Origin: Branchipolynoe longqiensis
Taxonomy: Eukaryota; Annelida; Polychaeta; Phyllodocida; Polynoidae
Direction of reading: 5' to 3'
Length of the DNA: 64,000 bases
NCBI GenBank assembly: GCA_030323885.1
Contig: CM059193.1
Coordinates: forward strand, 79,587,078 to 79,651,077
This document shows, one piece after another, positions 30,805-41,909 of the stretch (its first letter is position 1; each line of letters starts with the position of its first letter). The notes under the pieces are model-generated. The model saw only the letters and a list, made by a program, of their open reading frames with translations, was not told the origin of the DNA and did not search any database. Both the position numbers and the translations under genes were made by a program.

Positions 30805-31085
30805 TGGATGTTACTTGGATGTACAGAGACTCACAAACAAAACGTTGAAGTTGGTGTGGAGGTGGTGTCTATTTATTGGTAAAGCCTGATGTGCCAGACG
30901 GGGTTAATGATCAAGTCATGTGTGCAGGCAATTTGTGAAAGTGGCTACTGAGGCATCATCGTGGCTAGATTGGTCATCGACTCGCCACATGCAGGATAAT
31001 TCTGGGGCCACTATAGGCGACACGCCCAGAAAGCGTCATGTTTAAATCGCAGATTCAAACTTTAATACACAACTATTTTAGGGTT
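30805..31085. other. Nothing recognised
   Basis: About 280 bp without supported features. Confidence 0.4.
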
Positions 31086-31093
31086 GGTATATA

Positions 31094-31274
31094 CAGTGAG
31101 ACCCCGTTATAACGCGACCGTTGGGGTCCATCGCAAAAAAATCGGGGTCGCGCTAAATCGGGGCTCAGTTTCCTGAATTACTCTTTGAATTAAAGATTTC
31201 GGGAAGGCCAAAGGCTCATTGCATTATATCCGAATTCGCGTTAAATCAGGGCGCGTTAATTCGGGGGTTCACTG
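31094..31274 (+). mobile_element. MITE-3 copy, complete
   Basis: CAGTGAGACCCCGTTATAAC at the left and '...cgggggttcACTG' at the right, both next to TA. The interior alternates 'aaatcgggg' words. About 181 bp. The TA target suggests a Tc1/mariner relation. Confidence 0.8.
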
Positions 31275-31446
31275 TAACTTCCAGGGTCACATGAAGAAGC
31301 CCATAAGCTGTATCTTGGAACTAAACCAACAGAAACTTTATCTCATCACCAAACACCTACTGAATATCCTATCTAAAGTTTTCAATATTTTCAGTCAAAC
31401 AAAGAGTACTACTTTTCCAGCCACCCCCTCCCCACAAAGTAAATTA

Positions 31447-31777
31447 AAGCTTGTTTTATTTAACGATGTCTCTAGAGCACATTGATTTTCATATCACTGG
31501 CTATTGGACGTCAAACATGGTCATTCTGACATATTTCTTTGGAGGAAACTTGCTGCCGCCACATAGGCTAGTCTTTCCCATAAACAGCAAGGGGACTTTT
31601 ATATGCACTTTCCCACAGCCAGGACAGCACATATCACAGCCATTGATGAACCAGTAGTGGACCACTGGTTTGAACAGAAAATAGCCCAAACTGCAAATGT
31701 GTCCACTGAGCAGGATCGATTGGACGATCAACACCTTCACAGGTGGACATGCTACCGCCTGAGCTATGTCCCGCTCC
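31447..31777 (-). mobile_element. SINE-B (Nin-like SINE) copy
   Basis: Same body as 8817-9164 with about 85-90% similarity by eye, and a tRNA-like head at the right (ctaccgcctgagctatgtcccgctcc). A target duplication was not resolved. Confidence 0.85.
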
Positions 31778-31779
31778 GC

Positions 31780-32140
31780 GTCATATAATTCGCCTAGATC
31801 CTATGCCGTGTGTAATTTTGTTCAAGGTGTGTATATGTGTGGAGGGGGAGCGCTCACCAAACCTATTCTTAGGCTCGAGTCCTATAGTACTGGCTAGACG
31901 GGTGGCTGGCTGGACGCGGTTCGGAGTGAGCCCAGCCATATTCAATTGACGTCAGCACCAGCAGTGGGGACGGCTAAACGACCCCGCCGGAATATATATT
32001 TGGGGGGGGGGGGGGGGGGTAGGGGGGTAGGGGTGAATGTGTGAGAGCGAAGTGGAAAGGATGGAGCTCTATGATATATAAGCTATATAAATATATACAC
32101 ATGTCAACTATATACATATAATATATCAACTTTAAATATG
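31780..32140. other. G run and unrecognised sequence
   Basis: A poly-G run lies at 32001-32018, followed by 'taggggggtagggg' and AT-rich sequence. Confidence 0.5.
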
Positions 32141-32150
32141 TATACATAGT

Positions 32151-32488
32151 TGTTTGTTGGGGTTTTACGTCCTAGCAACAGCATCAGCAATATCAGCTTG
32201 TGTACATTAATGGCAACTTCATAGTGTTCCACCCCCCCCCCCCCCCCCCCCCCCCCGTGTGAGAGCAGGCTTCATGCATCATGGCTCGATATTCCACAGT
32301 CACTACATCCTGATATTGACCAACCCAGTCTTTGCCGTATCCCAGTAATGCCGAGCGTTAGGCTAGGTTGTGACAAGTAACAATTTTGTAAGTCATTGAT
32401 TTCACTTGGTCGGTGTTCGAAAAGGCGACCTCCAACATGGGAAGTCAGCCAGCGCTCTTACTAAGTCTTAGTGATTTGGCCACTGCAT
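32151..32488 (-). repeat. SINE-A copy containing a long C run
   Basis: Minus-strand copy in which the 'ccccactggg' block has expanded to about 27 C residues (32230-32256). The head is degraded. Followed by (CACT)n at 32504-32529. Confidence 0.8.
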
Positions 32489-32607
32489 CAAATCGATTAC
32501 TCACTCACTCACTCACTCACTCACTCACTTACATACACTACACTTGAGGTCATGTCAGGACAAGTACATTACATTATATTATATACACACATACATAACA
32601 TACACAC

Positions 32608-32929
32608 ACCTGGTGGCGTAATAGGTAGAGCATAAGCTTCCCGCGTGGAGGGTTGGGAGTTAAAATCACAGCCGAGTCAAAGCAATAAGTTATTAAATTG
32701 ATACTAGCCACTACCTTGCCTGGCGCTCTGCATTACTAGGATATGGCAAGGACTGGTTAGCTCAGTATCAGGATAATATGACTGTGGGATATTGGGTCAT
32801 GGTGCCAGCAGCCTGATCTCCCAGTGGGCAGCACTATGAAGTTGATATGAGTGCGCACAGTCACAAGTCGGGACCTGTGCTGATATGATCATAGATGTTG
32901 CTTGGATGTAAAACCCCAACAAATAAAAT
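32608..32929 (+). repeat. SINE-A copy, full length
   Basis: tRNA-like head 'ggtggcgtaataggtagagc', full body, and an AACAAATAAAATACATAC tail that runs straight into the ACAT array. Confidence 0.9.
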
Positions 32930-33075
32930 ACATACATACATACATGCATGCATGCATGCATGCATGCATACATACATACATACATACATACATACATACA
33001 TACATACATACATACATACATACATACATACATACATACATGCATACATACATGCATACATGCATGCATACATAT
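32930..33075. repeat. ACAT/GCAT microsatellite grown from a SINE tail
   Basis: (ACAT)n with GCAT blocks at 32944-32965 and 33041-33066. Begins within the A-rich tail of the preceding SINE-A. Confidence 0.95.
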
Positions 33076-33307
33076 TATACGTACAGACATACACAACTAC
33101 ATTTTACAAACCTAACTGTTCAGTGGCCATGGTTTGATAACAATATACAATTCCCAGGTAAATGTTGACACTGGAGTCGACAGGGCCTGGAGAGCTGGCT
33201 GCTTGGTGCTGGTGTGTGTGGCCTGCAACTGTGCAAGTGTTTACCTAAGGATCCTATGCTTTACAGTTGGTCTGGGATCGGGCCTGGAGAACACAGCATG
33301 CGCCCGG

Positions 33308-34238
33308 GCTGCCTAGACCACACTCCCCAGACACGGGCCTGCAGGGCACAGCGGGGGACCGGCCAGCCTAGACCACGATCCCCAGACACGGGCCTGCAGG
33401 GCACAGCGGGGGACTGGCCAGTCTAGACCACGCTCCCCAGCAGGTTCCCGGCCAGCCGAGACCACGCTCTCCAAACACAGGCCTGGAGGAAACAATGGGG
33501 GCCCGGCCAGCCTAGACCACGCTCCCCAGACATGGGCCTGCAGGGCACAGCGGGGTAATGCCAGTCTAGACCACGCTCCCCAGACACGGGCCTGGACGGT
33601 ACAGCAGGTTCCCGGCCAGCCTAGAACACGCTCCCCAAACAGAGGCCTGGAGGAAACAATGGAGGACCGGCCAGCCTAGACCTCACTCCTCAGACACGAG
33701 CCTGGAGGACACAGTGGGGGACCGGCCAGCCTAGACCACAATCCCCAGACACGGTCCTGGAAAGCACAGAATGGGAACGGTCAGTCTAGACCACGCGCCC
33801 CAGACACGGTCCTGGAGGACACAGCAGAGGCCAGGCCAACTTAGACTACGCTCCACAGACACAGGCCTGGAGGGCAAAGCAGGCCTGGAGGCCCAAACAC
33901 AGGCCTGTAGGAAACAATGGGGGCCCGGCCAGCCTAGACCTCACTCCCCAGACACGGGCCTGGAGGACACAGCGGGACGGACAGGTCAGCTTAGACCACG
34001 CTCCCCAGACACAGGCCTGGAGGGCACAATAGGGGACTGACCAGCATAGACCACACTCCCCAGACACAGGCCTGGAGGGCACAACGGGGGACTGACCAGC
34101 CTAGACCACGCTCCCCAGACACGGGGCTGGAGGGCACAGCAGGGGCCCGGCCAGCCTAGACCACGCTCCAACACACGGGCCTGGAGGGCACAGCAGGAGC
34201 CCGGCCAGCCTAGACCACACTCCCCACACACGGGCCTC
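33308..34238. repeat. 56-bp satellite, about 16 units
   Basis: GC-rich units of about 56 bp: 'cagacacgggcctggagggc', then 'acagcaggggcccggccagc', then 'ctagaccacgctcccc'. Some units are shortened. Frames of 60-90 codons on either strand are artefacts of the stop-poor GC-rich repeat. The array is split by FB-4 and resumes at 34949. Confidence 0.95.
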
Positions 34239-34948
34239 GGCCTGTATGCAGGAGTTGGTGGTAGCGGGTTTTGGTGTTACAGCCTATTACCGGGTAGCTA
34301 TCGCCGACGTCGAGAACTGTGTCAAGTTGTATGCAGGAGCCCGTAACACTTTGATTATAGCTACCCGTGAATTTATTTATAGATTTGGGAAATCCCTCTG
34401 CGTCTGTACCCATATATTACGCTTAGATATGTTCAATGCGGCCGTATTTGGCAGAGTTACATGCGCAATAAGTGAGGTTTTGTCTATTTGGCCCTGGGTT
34501 CGAAGCATTGTTGGGGCTGCCGGCGCATTGGCGGCGATATTAATAGTTATATTTTCGAATCGACGAACGTAAAGTAAACAAATCGCCGCCGCCGCATCGA
34601 CGTCACTTTCCCTACTGGCGGCTGCTTGCATTCGTCGATTCGACAATATTAATATCGCCGTCTTTGCGGCGGCGGCGTTGATATTGCTTCGAATTTGGGG
34701 TTGATTTGGTGGGGTTTCGCTTATTGCGTGTGTAATTCTGTTAAATATGACAGCATTGAATAGATTTGGGCCTAATGAACTCGCTATACCTCCTATCTAT
34801 CAGGGGTAGGGTAACACCGGATAAGGTTTTGGTGTTAGGCCTATCACCGCCTCGTGCATACAATTTTTCGCCCCATCCCGGGAAATTCCCTACTACCACC
34901 TTTTTGGCTCGCTACTACCGAATACCACCGACTCCTGCATACGGGCCC
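34239..34948 (+). mobile_element. FB-4 foldback element inside the satellite
   Basis: About 710 bp. The ends are inverted (ggcctgTATGCAGGAGTTGG and the reverse of 'gactcctgcatacgggcc'). The centre has long inverted arms around 34560-34640, including 'tcgaatcgacgaacgtaaag' against its complement. The 108-codon frame at 34246-34572 is fortuitous. A satellite unit continues on both sides, so the insertion is younger than the array. Confidence 0.85.
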
Positions 34949-35045
34949 AGGAGGGCACAGCAGGAGCCCGGCCAGCCTAGACCACGCTCACCAGACACGG
35001 GCCTGGAGGGCACAGCAGGGGCCCGGCCAGCCTAGACCATGCCCT
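34949..35045. repeat. 56-bp satellite, distal remainder
   Basis: Nearly two further units, ending at 'ctagaccatgccctccag'. Confidence 0.9.
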
Positions 35046-35049
35046 CCAG

Positions 35050-35765
35050 ACTACCTAGCCTGGCTTTCAGCATTACTTGGATAAGGCAAGGAGCAGTTGA
35101 ACGAGGGAAAACCAATTGTGCACGATTGAAAATTACCCTTCTTAATCAACTAATGCACAAAAAACAAAATTTAAACGAAAAGTAATGAACAGGTTTACTC
35201 GTGACTAGTCGTCAGTGTAAATCGACATTCAAAGGTTGGTTGGAAAATAATATTCGACACGGCTAGTGCCTGAATACTATTTGATATGTATACACTGTAT
35301 ACATACCACATACGTAGGTGAGGTCTGAGGCCATGCATAGCAAGGACGACAAGGTAACCACAGTACAGCCGGCCTTGAACAACAAACAATTGTGGAAACA
35401 CAATTTTCAAGAAATAACAAAATAAATAAAGATAAAGCGATAATGTTGTAGTTAAAGCTGACCCATTGCGAAATATGCCACGTAACAGGAAAGTGTCCGT
35501 TAGCACGCACTCTGAGCGATCAGAGTGCAGATCTGTTGTTAAATGGAGCAGTGCTGACCCCACACTGCGCATGTCAGACCGCAGCCCACCAGGTGGCACC
35601 ACGTGTACAAGCAGCACAGTAGGGAATATACACGGTGTGGTGGCATCTCGGCCTTTAAACAGGCGCATCGCAGCCCCACCCCCTCCTTACAAATAATGCC
35701 TCGTGAGGTGAATTTCAAAAAGATATAAATTTTTAAAAAACAGAGTGGGGAGGAAACAATTAACA
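35050..35765. other. Nothing recognised
   Basis: The 76-codon frame at 35466-35696 and the opposing 157-codon frame (35195-35668 minus) show no recognisable domain and mutually overlap. I do not call either as a gene. Confidence 0.4.
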
Positions 35766-35769
35766 TCAA

Positions 35770-35935
35770 ACAAAGATGACACTGTTTACTAGAACTAGAT
35801 ATGTAAGACGATTCTAATTAATGTGCTCTCTCTCTCTCGCGCACGCTCTCTCTCGCGCAAACAAAGATGACACTGTTTACTAGAACTAGGTATGTAAGAC
35901 GATTATAATTAATTCACTCTCTCGCTCTCCCTATC
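35770..35935. repeat. 90-bp tandem duplication with CT/CG runs
   Basis: 'acaaagatgacactgtttac' to 'acgatt(c/a)taattaat' occurs twice, each followed by CTCTCTCGCGC runs. Confidence 0.85.
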
Positions 35936-35977
35936 GAAAACCATGGGGTCACGGTAAATTGCGGTTCAGATTACTTA

Positions 35978-36241
35978 TGCCTGGCACACACCTCCCGTTT
36001 ACGATTCACGCACTAAAACTGACTGCGCATCACGACCCCGACCCGTCCCGTTTTGCGACTAAAACTGCCCGATTCGTTTTTCGAATCCCTTGCGATTTCA
36101 GTTTTAACCCCTAAACCTGAGTTTTAAGTCGCGAATCGCAAGGCTCTGGTGTGCTAGGGGGTCGCACACCTAACGACTAAAACTCAAACTTATGGGTGAA
36201 ACGGGCAGTTTTAGATCGTATACGGGAGGTGTGTACTGGGC
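35978..36241. mobile_element. MITE-7 copy 2
   Basis: Diverged left end (TGCCTGGCACACACCTCCCG), the same interior palindromes as 19604-19867, and a right end abutting the MITE-1 that starts at 36242. Right-end bases are partly lost at that junction. Confidence 0.75.
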
Positions 36242-36569
36242 TTTAAAGATGAGTAGTCCGATGAAAGCATCACATTTTCAAAACCAAAACTTAGATTTCA
36301 TTCTTCATATCTAACTGAGATACTGATGCACTTGTTTCCACATAGAAGGCACTTTAATTGAACCTGTTACTGCATAGGACTTTGGTGTCAAGAGTTTTGG
36401 CATGCTTGCCAAAACTAATATGGAATATTTTCCCTTCAAATGTCTCAAAAGCTAGTCATTTAAAATAAGTCACTTCAAACTAAAGTAAGATAAATTATAA
36501 CTATCAACCTAATATATTTATCTCAGAAAGTGATAAAAGCTCAAAACCATCGGACTATGAAACTTTAAT
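36242..36569 (-). mobile_element. MITE-1 copy
   Basis: 'aaagatgagtagtccgatgaaag' at the left and 'accatcggactatgaaacttta' at the right, with the typical interior. About 328 bp. Confidence 0.8.
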
Positions 36570-36584
36570 CACGTTTGAATCAGA

Positions 36585-36671
36585 GAATTTCGGGTCCAAT
36601 GAGTCGTTATATGTGATATGCTAATTTGCCTAAAATCGGGGCACATCTAACAAAATCGAGGTTTCAGTGTA
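36585..36671 (-). mobile_element. MITE-3 fragment
   Basis: 'gggtccaatgagtcgttata' and '..aatcgaggtttcAGTG' are family words, but the ends are degraded. Confidence 0.5.
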
Positions 36672-36884
36672 CATTGAAAAATTGTCTGCACATGACCGGG
36701 TTTGCCGATCACAGGAGTCACTGAGGTCAGGTTCTACTGTGTAAGTAAACACTGCAGATCTATTGCAGTGGCACTTCACAGTCCCAAAACAGTGGAAGTC
36801 AGTGAGACACATGAAGGCACATGCAAAACTGTGCTCACAACAGTTATGGTGCTGTGAAATTACAACATTTCTCGCCAAGGTGCG

Positions 36885-37341
36885 TTGACATGTGTCATTT
36901 GTTGGTGAAACGTCTGGAAGCATTACGCGCGCATTAGACGCGCGTTGGATTTCGTTGATGGATGGCGACAGTTGGCGAGGCGCATCAAGGTATCGGCGGT
37001 AGGGTTTGGACGTGCGACAATGCACGGGTGCTAACATTATGGCGATGTTAGGGGCGCGTTGAGATACGTTAAACGCGCTGGAATAACGTTATGCGAATGC
37101 TAGGCATATGCCGTGCGTGCGTGAGGGTCGTTCCTACACGTTGCGCCAAACTGTTGCTTTTTGTTTTATGTCCTAGGAACATCTAAGGTCATATCAGGAC
37201 GGTGCGCCAAACTTTTACCACAACGTCGGCCGCACGCTACCAATACGTTGCGCTGATGCCGAAAAGTTTGACGAGTCTCGACGATTAAAAGTGATTTTGC
37301 GCATTGGCGGCACACCGGCGAGATACGTCGTAGTGTGACAG
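36885..37341 (+). mobile_element. MITE-5 copy B carrying an internal SINE-A scrap
   Basis: The right end is 'gagatacgtcgtagtGTGAC'. The interior aligns with copy C over 'gtgctaacattatggc', 'cgcgctggaataacgttatg' and 'ttgcgctgatgccgaaaag'. 37154-37202 is a SINE-A 3' fragment at the same internal position as in copy C, so it was present before the family spread. The left end is poorly preserved. Confidence 0.7.
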
Positions 37342-37460
37342 GGCTATAACTTGGCGAAGAATAGCACTTATGACACGCAAATCCTGATTTGCTCAGATGG
37401 ACTGAGCTTTGGCTGCAAGGAGATAAGATACATGTTCTAGCATGCATGGGGACTGCTTGT

Positions 37461-37614
37461 CAGTGCTTTCAAACTGAGCCGACGCACGCCGGCAGCGTCG
37501 TCTACATGCTCACCTGTCACCTGTGCTTTTTCAACAATATAGACTATACGCCGTAGTGCTGCATGCGCCGCCTTGGTTCCAAAGCAACTATCTCACAGCC
37601 TTTTGAAAGCACTG
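37461..37614. mobile_element. MITE-9 copy
   Basis: CAGTGCTTTCAAAC at the left and TTTTGAAAGCACTG at the right, with the interior matching 3882-4054. 154 bp and non-coding. Confidence 0.7.
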
Positions 37615-37619
37615 TTGAT

Positions 37620-37915
37620 TGTCTATAGGAGCTCTACACTTGCAACAGAAATATGCATGGGTTTGTCTACTATTACAAAGCCACCTTCAGGATAATGTGC
37701 CAATGATCTTCGTAGCCACTGCATTATACTAGTTAAATATTGACTGAATCATGCCTAGGATGGTAGGTTGAAAGGGCTTGTAACTACATCGGTCTGTGTT
37801 TTAAATATGGTTAGTGGAGGGTGTTTGTTGTTGTTGTTGTTGTTACAAATAAATGGGACATCAAGTCTAGAGCTTGATGAACATGTGCAATGAAGCCATT
37901 TCTAGATGAGTGTGT
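37620..37915. other. Nothing recognised except a short (GTT)n
   Basis: A (GTT)n run lies near 37826-37844. Otherwise no supported feature. Confidence 0.4.
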
Positions 37916-37920
37916 TATGT

Positions 37921-38437
37921 TAAAGTTACATAGTCCGATGACATTTGAATTTTTACCTTATTTTTCAGATAAATATCTCAGGTTGACCATTATAATCTAC
38001 TATTCCTTAGTCTGGGGTAACTTTGATGAAAAATGGCTAACTTTAGAGCAAATCTAAACTGAAATAACCCAAAATGATTTTTACAAGCTTTCCAAAACTC
38101 ATAGATATGACCCAGATTCCCACCTCGTGATGGTCACACGATGTAGGCTGACCTACTAATTGTGGAACCTAATTAAGCTACACATAGTACTCAGAATGAG
38201 AGCAAGGCTAATGAGGTCACGAGATTGGCCTAATTGGTTGGACGTGTCCCTGCTCAATGGCTTTCTCAAAGTAGGTGTCGAGGGGGAGGGTAACATAAAT
38301 TCATTGATTACCGTTCCTATGCTGTCCCAGATCATCAGTTAATGAACTAATATCTAAGTTGGAGATAATGGATGAAATGTATGTAAAGTGTTTTGGTTTT
38401 GACAAAATCATTGTTTCATCAGACCATGTAACTTTTA
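37921..38437 (+). mobile_element. MITE-1 copy enlarged by an insertion
   Basis: Starts AAAGTTACATAGTCCGATGA and ends 'catcagaccatgtaactttta'. About 170 bp near 38105-38340 does not match the family and looks like inserted or replaced sequence. Confidence 0.7.
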
Positions 38438-38567
38438 ACTAAACAACCATGCCCGTTCCTACCTTTGTGTATGGCATTAACCTGGTGAGGTGAATGTTGG
38501 TCCCCCCCACCCACACCCCCACACCCACACTACCACATTCAACACCTCTGAAGTAGTTACGACTGTG

Positions 38568-38880
38568 GTGTTCTCTGTGGCGGAGTGGTTAGAGTGTCTG
38601 ACTTTTTTCTAGGTCAGACTCCTAATCTGAAGGTCAGTGGTTCGATTCCCTGTGCCCCCCATCTCTGCCAATTTGGATTTCCATCACTGTGTATAACTTA
38701 CAGGGTCATCAAAGGCCAGTTGCTCTCATACCATGTCTATGTGGTGTGGGAGGTAAAAAATCCCTTGGGTCGGTAAAAGTGTAGGCTCGGGCTTTCTATC
38801 GACAAACTGTCTAATGGTGAAAACAAGCCTATTCAGGCTTATCCAGGATAGGCAGTATAAATCTTCAACAACAACGGCTT
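38568..38880 (+). repeat. SINE-C: different tRNA-headed SINE
   Basis: The head has box A 'tggcggagtggttagagtgtc' and box B 'ggttcgattcc' (38639-38649). A conserved-looking body follows ('ccatgtctatgtggtgtggg', 'caaactgtctaatgg') with a CAACAACAAC tail. The head cannot form a proper tRNA acceptor stem, so it is a tRNA-derived SINE and not a tRNA gene. Only one copy is present here. Confidence 0.65.
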
Positions 38881-38884
38881 GATT

Positions 38885-39330
38885 GGACATGTGGGTAAAC
38901 AGTTTAGATATGCGCTTACAAATTACAAATACGCAGGAAGGGTACTTGCACATACATGCCCATCGCACGTGGACCAACTGTACAATGCCTACAATGTGCA
39001 ATATCATGGTCACGATAGCAATGTCAGGAGAGGGTCACTATGTTTAAAGCGAGACTCGAACCTATATTTCTGCCATTCCTTAGAGTGTGGCATAACGACT
39101 TTATAACCTAGGCTCCTGGCATAAGGAACACACTCTCTGATAGCCGTACCGAAGACAATCTCATCTCAAACAATAGAAATAAATTGCTATAAAATATTTT
39201 AAAATACAATGCACAAACCAATATTTTGAGAACAAACGTCCCGAATCACTTAAAAGCAAAAAGCAAAAAGCAAAAGCACACAAGATATACACTAACGACT
39301 AGGTGAAACCATATCTGCAATGGATATTAT
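38885..39330. other. Nothing recognised
   Basis: Contains an 'aaaagc' run at 39254-39278. No gene or family repeat. Confidence 0.4.
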
Positions 39331-39331
39331 T

Positions 39332-39388
39332 GGTTGGTTGTTGGAGTTTTGCGTCCTGGCAACATCTAAGGTCTTATAAGGACGGATA
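39332..39388 (-). repeat. SINE-A 3' end fragment
   Basis: Tail 'ggttggttgttggagtttt' plus 'gcgtcctggcaacatctaagg'. Truncated. Confidence 0.75.
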
Positions 39389-39389
39389 T

Positions 39390-39866
39390 ATGTTATTACT
39401 CCAACATTTACACCCATAACTTATAATCCGCTAATTATTATTTATCCAGTTTAACAAAAAAAATGATACACCTTCCAAAATATGAAATTACTTTGATACA
39501 GATGTCAATAAATTGTTGGAAGCACACACCTTTCCCTATAAGAAAAATATAAATAAACAGATTTTTGTTTAAAGAAAAAGAAGAAGAAGGTAACCAAGCA
39601 TTAGTCAAAGGCTGTGAGTGTGCAGGATTCAATGCCAGAGTCGCGGGGTGGCTGTGGAAGCCTGCCACCCTCTAGCACTAACCAAAATGCACACAATGAA
39701 GTTGCTGTAAATTCTTGTCCTTGTCTTTTTTCTCTCTTCAACTTGTCTTTGTTACTTTTCCAGCCCCTTCTTTTTCCTCGTCCATTAGCATAAGGCGCCC
39801 TGGCTGTGTGGCCTGTAAACTGACGATGCTTTTACTTCAACACAACCGGCTCATTATTAGAGCCCC
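39390..39866. other. Nothing recognised
   Basis: About 475 bp without a supported gene or repeat. Confidence 0.4.
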
Positions 39867-39882
39867 AGGTGGTGGTGCATAG

Positions 39883-40207
39883 GTTTCTGTTTGTTGTTCT
39901 ACATCCTAGCAACATCTCTGGTTATATCAGGACAGGCACCGACTTGTGACAGTGCACACTCATGGCCATTTTCATAGTGCTTCCCCACTGGGAGTCCAGG
40001 CCACTAACACCATGACCCGATATCCCACACAGTCACATTATCCTGATACTGTGCTAACCAGTCCTTATCATATCCTATTAGTGCCGAGCACCAGGCTAGG
40101 TAGTGACAAGTATCAATTTTATAAGTCATTGGTTTGACTCGGTTGGGATTTGAACTCCCGACCTTCCGCACAGGAAGCCTGCGCTCTACCGTTTCGGCCA
40201 CTGCGTC
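39883..40207 (-). mobile_element. SINE-A copy with 16-bp target duplication
   Basis: Full-length minus-strand copy flanked by AGGTGGTGGTGCATAG at 39867-39882 and 40208-40223. Box B reads 'gagttcaaatccc' on the minus strand. One of the four SINE-A copies with a clean duplication. Confidence 0.95.
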
Positions 40208-40308
40208 AGGTGGTGGTGCATAGCCATAGGAGAGCGAAGCTAACACGCAGCAAGGAGGGGCTTTCATCTCTCACTGAATGGCAAATGTCAGAATGCATGG
40301 ACCCCATC

Positions 40309-40635
40309 CAGGGATGAAAGTGGTCTCTGACAAAAAGCGCGGAAATCAGAAAGAAAACCAATGGCAAATTTCCGTGTTAACACTAATTTTCGCCCATAGG
40401 ATAAGCACTGTCAGGGAATCGTGGGAAAATGCTGGAAGTTAGGTTTCAACTGTCCTTGTTTGGGCTGTTTTATCACCCATACCTAGCTCTTTCTTGTTTG
40501 CGTTTTATTAGTTACTCCCACAGCTTTGTTTCCGAGACAGAGCTAAAATACCCAGGGTTTTATGTTCTAACAACATTTTAGGTCATAGAAGAAAATCTCG
40601 GAAATCTGCGAAAACGTGGAAATCTTTCATCCCTG
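40309..40635. mobile_element. HAT-8 copy, complete
   Basis: 327 bp with CAGGGATGAAAG at the left and CTTTCATCCCTG at the right, directly abutted by CCCATC at 40303-40308 and 40636-40641. The ends resemble hAT elements, though the visible duplication is 6 bp and not 8. The interior includes a SINE-A tail-like stretch (40558-40590), which the copy at 46138 also has. Confidence 0.75.
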
Positions 40636-40685
40636 CCCATCTCAGCGGCCTGCCCACCATCACATGCCGAATTAGCGCCAGGGTA

Positions 40686-40945
40686 TTAAAGCGGCATAAT
40701 CCGATGAAAGCACAACATCTCTGAAAGAAAAACACTTGGTTGGATATACAGGATCAAATCCAGCTTAGACATTGATGCACACATTAACATGTATAGCAGT
40801 TTGGTGCTCCTGCGCTACACTCGAAAATGACAAAACAAACCTTAAATGGCCAGCATTTTCATGTGTACATCAAAGTTTATTTAGCATATTTTAACTTTAA
40901 ATTTCGGTTTAACTCCAAAGTTAACATACTGTTGTGGTACTTGAA
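40686..40945 (-). mobile_element. MITE-1 copy, one end lost
   Basis: Left end AAAGCGGCATAATCCGATGA, then diverged family sequence that fades near 40945. Confidence 0.65.
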
Positions 40946-41183
40946 ACTATATGAGAAAGCACTGTATGAGAAAGGTTTTGCCAGTAATCACAGCTGCGCT
41001 GATGGGTGTCTCTGCACCGCCAGTAGTCCACCATGTATAAGTAGTGCAATCGTAGATTCCTCAGCACTGAGGTCGGCTGCATTCGAAAGTGAGGCTATAT
41101 GAGATATGCAATCGATGATGGTATTGCGGTTTCCCAGGGACACATTGCTTCTGAACATGTGTCAAAATCGAACAGCATCGTCA

Positions 41184-41545
41184 CTAACCTTATAAATTTA
41201 ATATAATGTTTTCGGTAAGGATGTTTTCTATATGTGTACCAAACAATGTGTTTCTAGGTGGTGTCGTTTTAGAGCTATTTAACTTTTCCTGTATTTTCTG
41301 TATGAAGATTGTTCACGGCCATTGACAATGCCTTGAGTTGGACGGTACGCGCAGTGAAAAACATTAGTTTTATTCAAAATTAATAGAAATCAAGAACCCT
41401 AACCTTATCAATTTAATATAATCTTGGTAAAGATGTTTTCTATATGTGTACGAAGCGATTTATTTCTAGGTGGTGTAATTTTAGAGATATTTCATTTTTT
41501 CTGTATGAAGATTTGCTCACGGCTGTTGACAATGCATTTGAATGG
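41184..41545. repeat. 211-bp tandem duplication
   Basis: 'aatttaatataat', 'atgttttctatatgtgtac', 'ttctaggtggtgt' and 'tctgtatgaagat' recur in order 211 bp apart (41221 against 41432). The two units have diverged. Confidence 0.8.
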
Positions 41546-41665
41546 AAGTGTCCCTGGCAAACTGGTGTCCCTCGGAATCCGCAACACCGGCATACAGCAA
41601 GTAGGAGATCGGTCAATAGAACAGGTGAGGGCTACAGAGTGTCAGTGTTCTGAGTCTCGCCAGTA

Positions 41666-41906
41666 GGAAGGGCAGAAGGGCAGAAGGGCAGAGGGGAGAG
41701 GGGAGAGGGGAGAGGAGAGAGGAGAGAGGAGAGAGGAGAGAGGAGAGAGGAGAGAGGAGAGAGGAGAGAGGAGAGAGGAGAGAGGAGAGAGGAGAGAGGA
41801 GAGAGGAGAGAGGAGAGGAGAGAGGAGAGAGGCGAGAGGCGAGAGGAGAGAGGAGATAGGGGAGAGGGGAGAGGGGAGAGGGGAGAGGGGAGAGGGGAGA
41901 GGGGAG
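41666..41906. repeat. GAGAGGA polypurine tract
   Basis: About 240 bp of nearly pure purine in 7-bp GAGAGGA steps with GAGGG ends. The complementary Leu-Ser-Pro frames (about 100 codons) are artefacts. Confidence 0.95.
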
Positions 41907-41909
41907 TTA

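Noticed and set aside
33313..34231. Cys/Pro/Gly-rich open frames in the GC-rich satellite
   Set aside because: They follow the 56-bp repeat unit, change frame between units and occur on both strands.
34246..34572. 108-codon plus-strand frame as a gene
   Set aside because: It lies wholly inside an FB-4 foldback element and is not open in the other copies.
35195..35696. Opposed frames of 157 and 76 codons
   Set aside because: No recognisable domain, codon pattern or splice context, and both strands are open at once, so I could not support either.
38577..38661. Functional tRNA gene
   Set aside because: Box A and box B are present, but the acceptor stem does not pair and a SINE-type body with an A-rich tail follows. 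It is a tRNA-derived SINE head.
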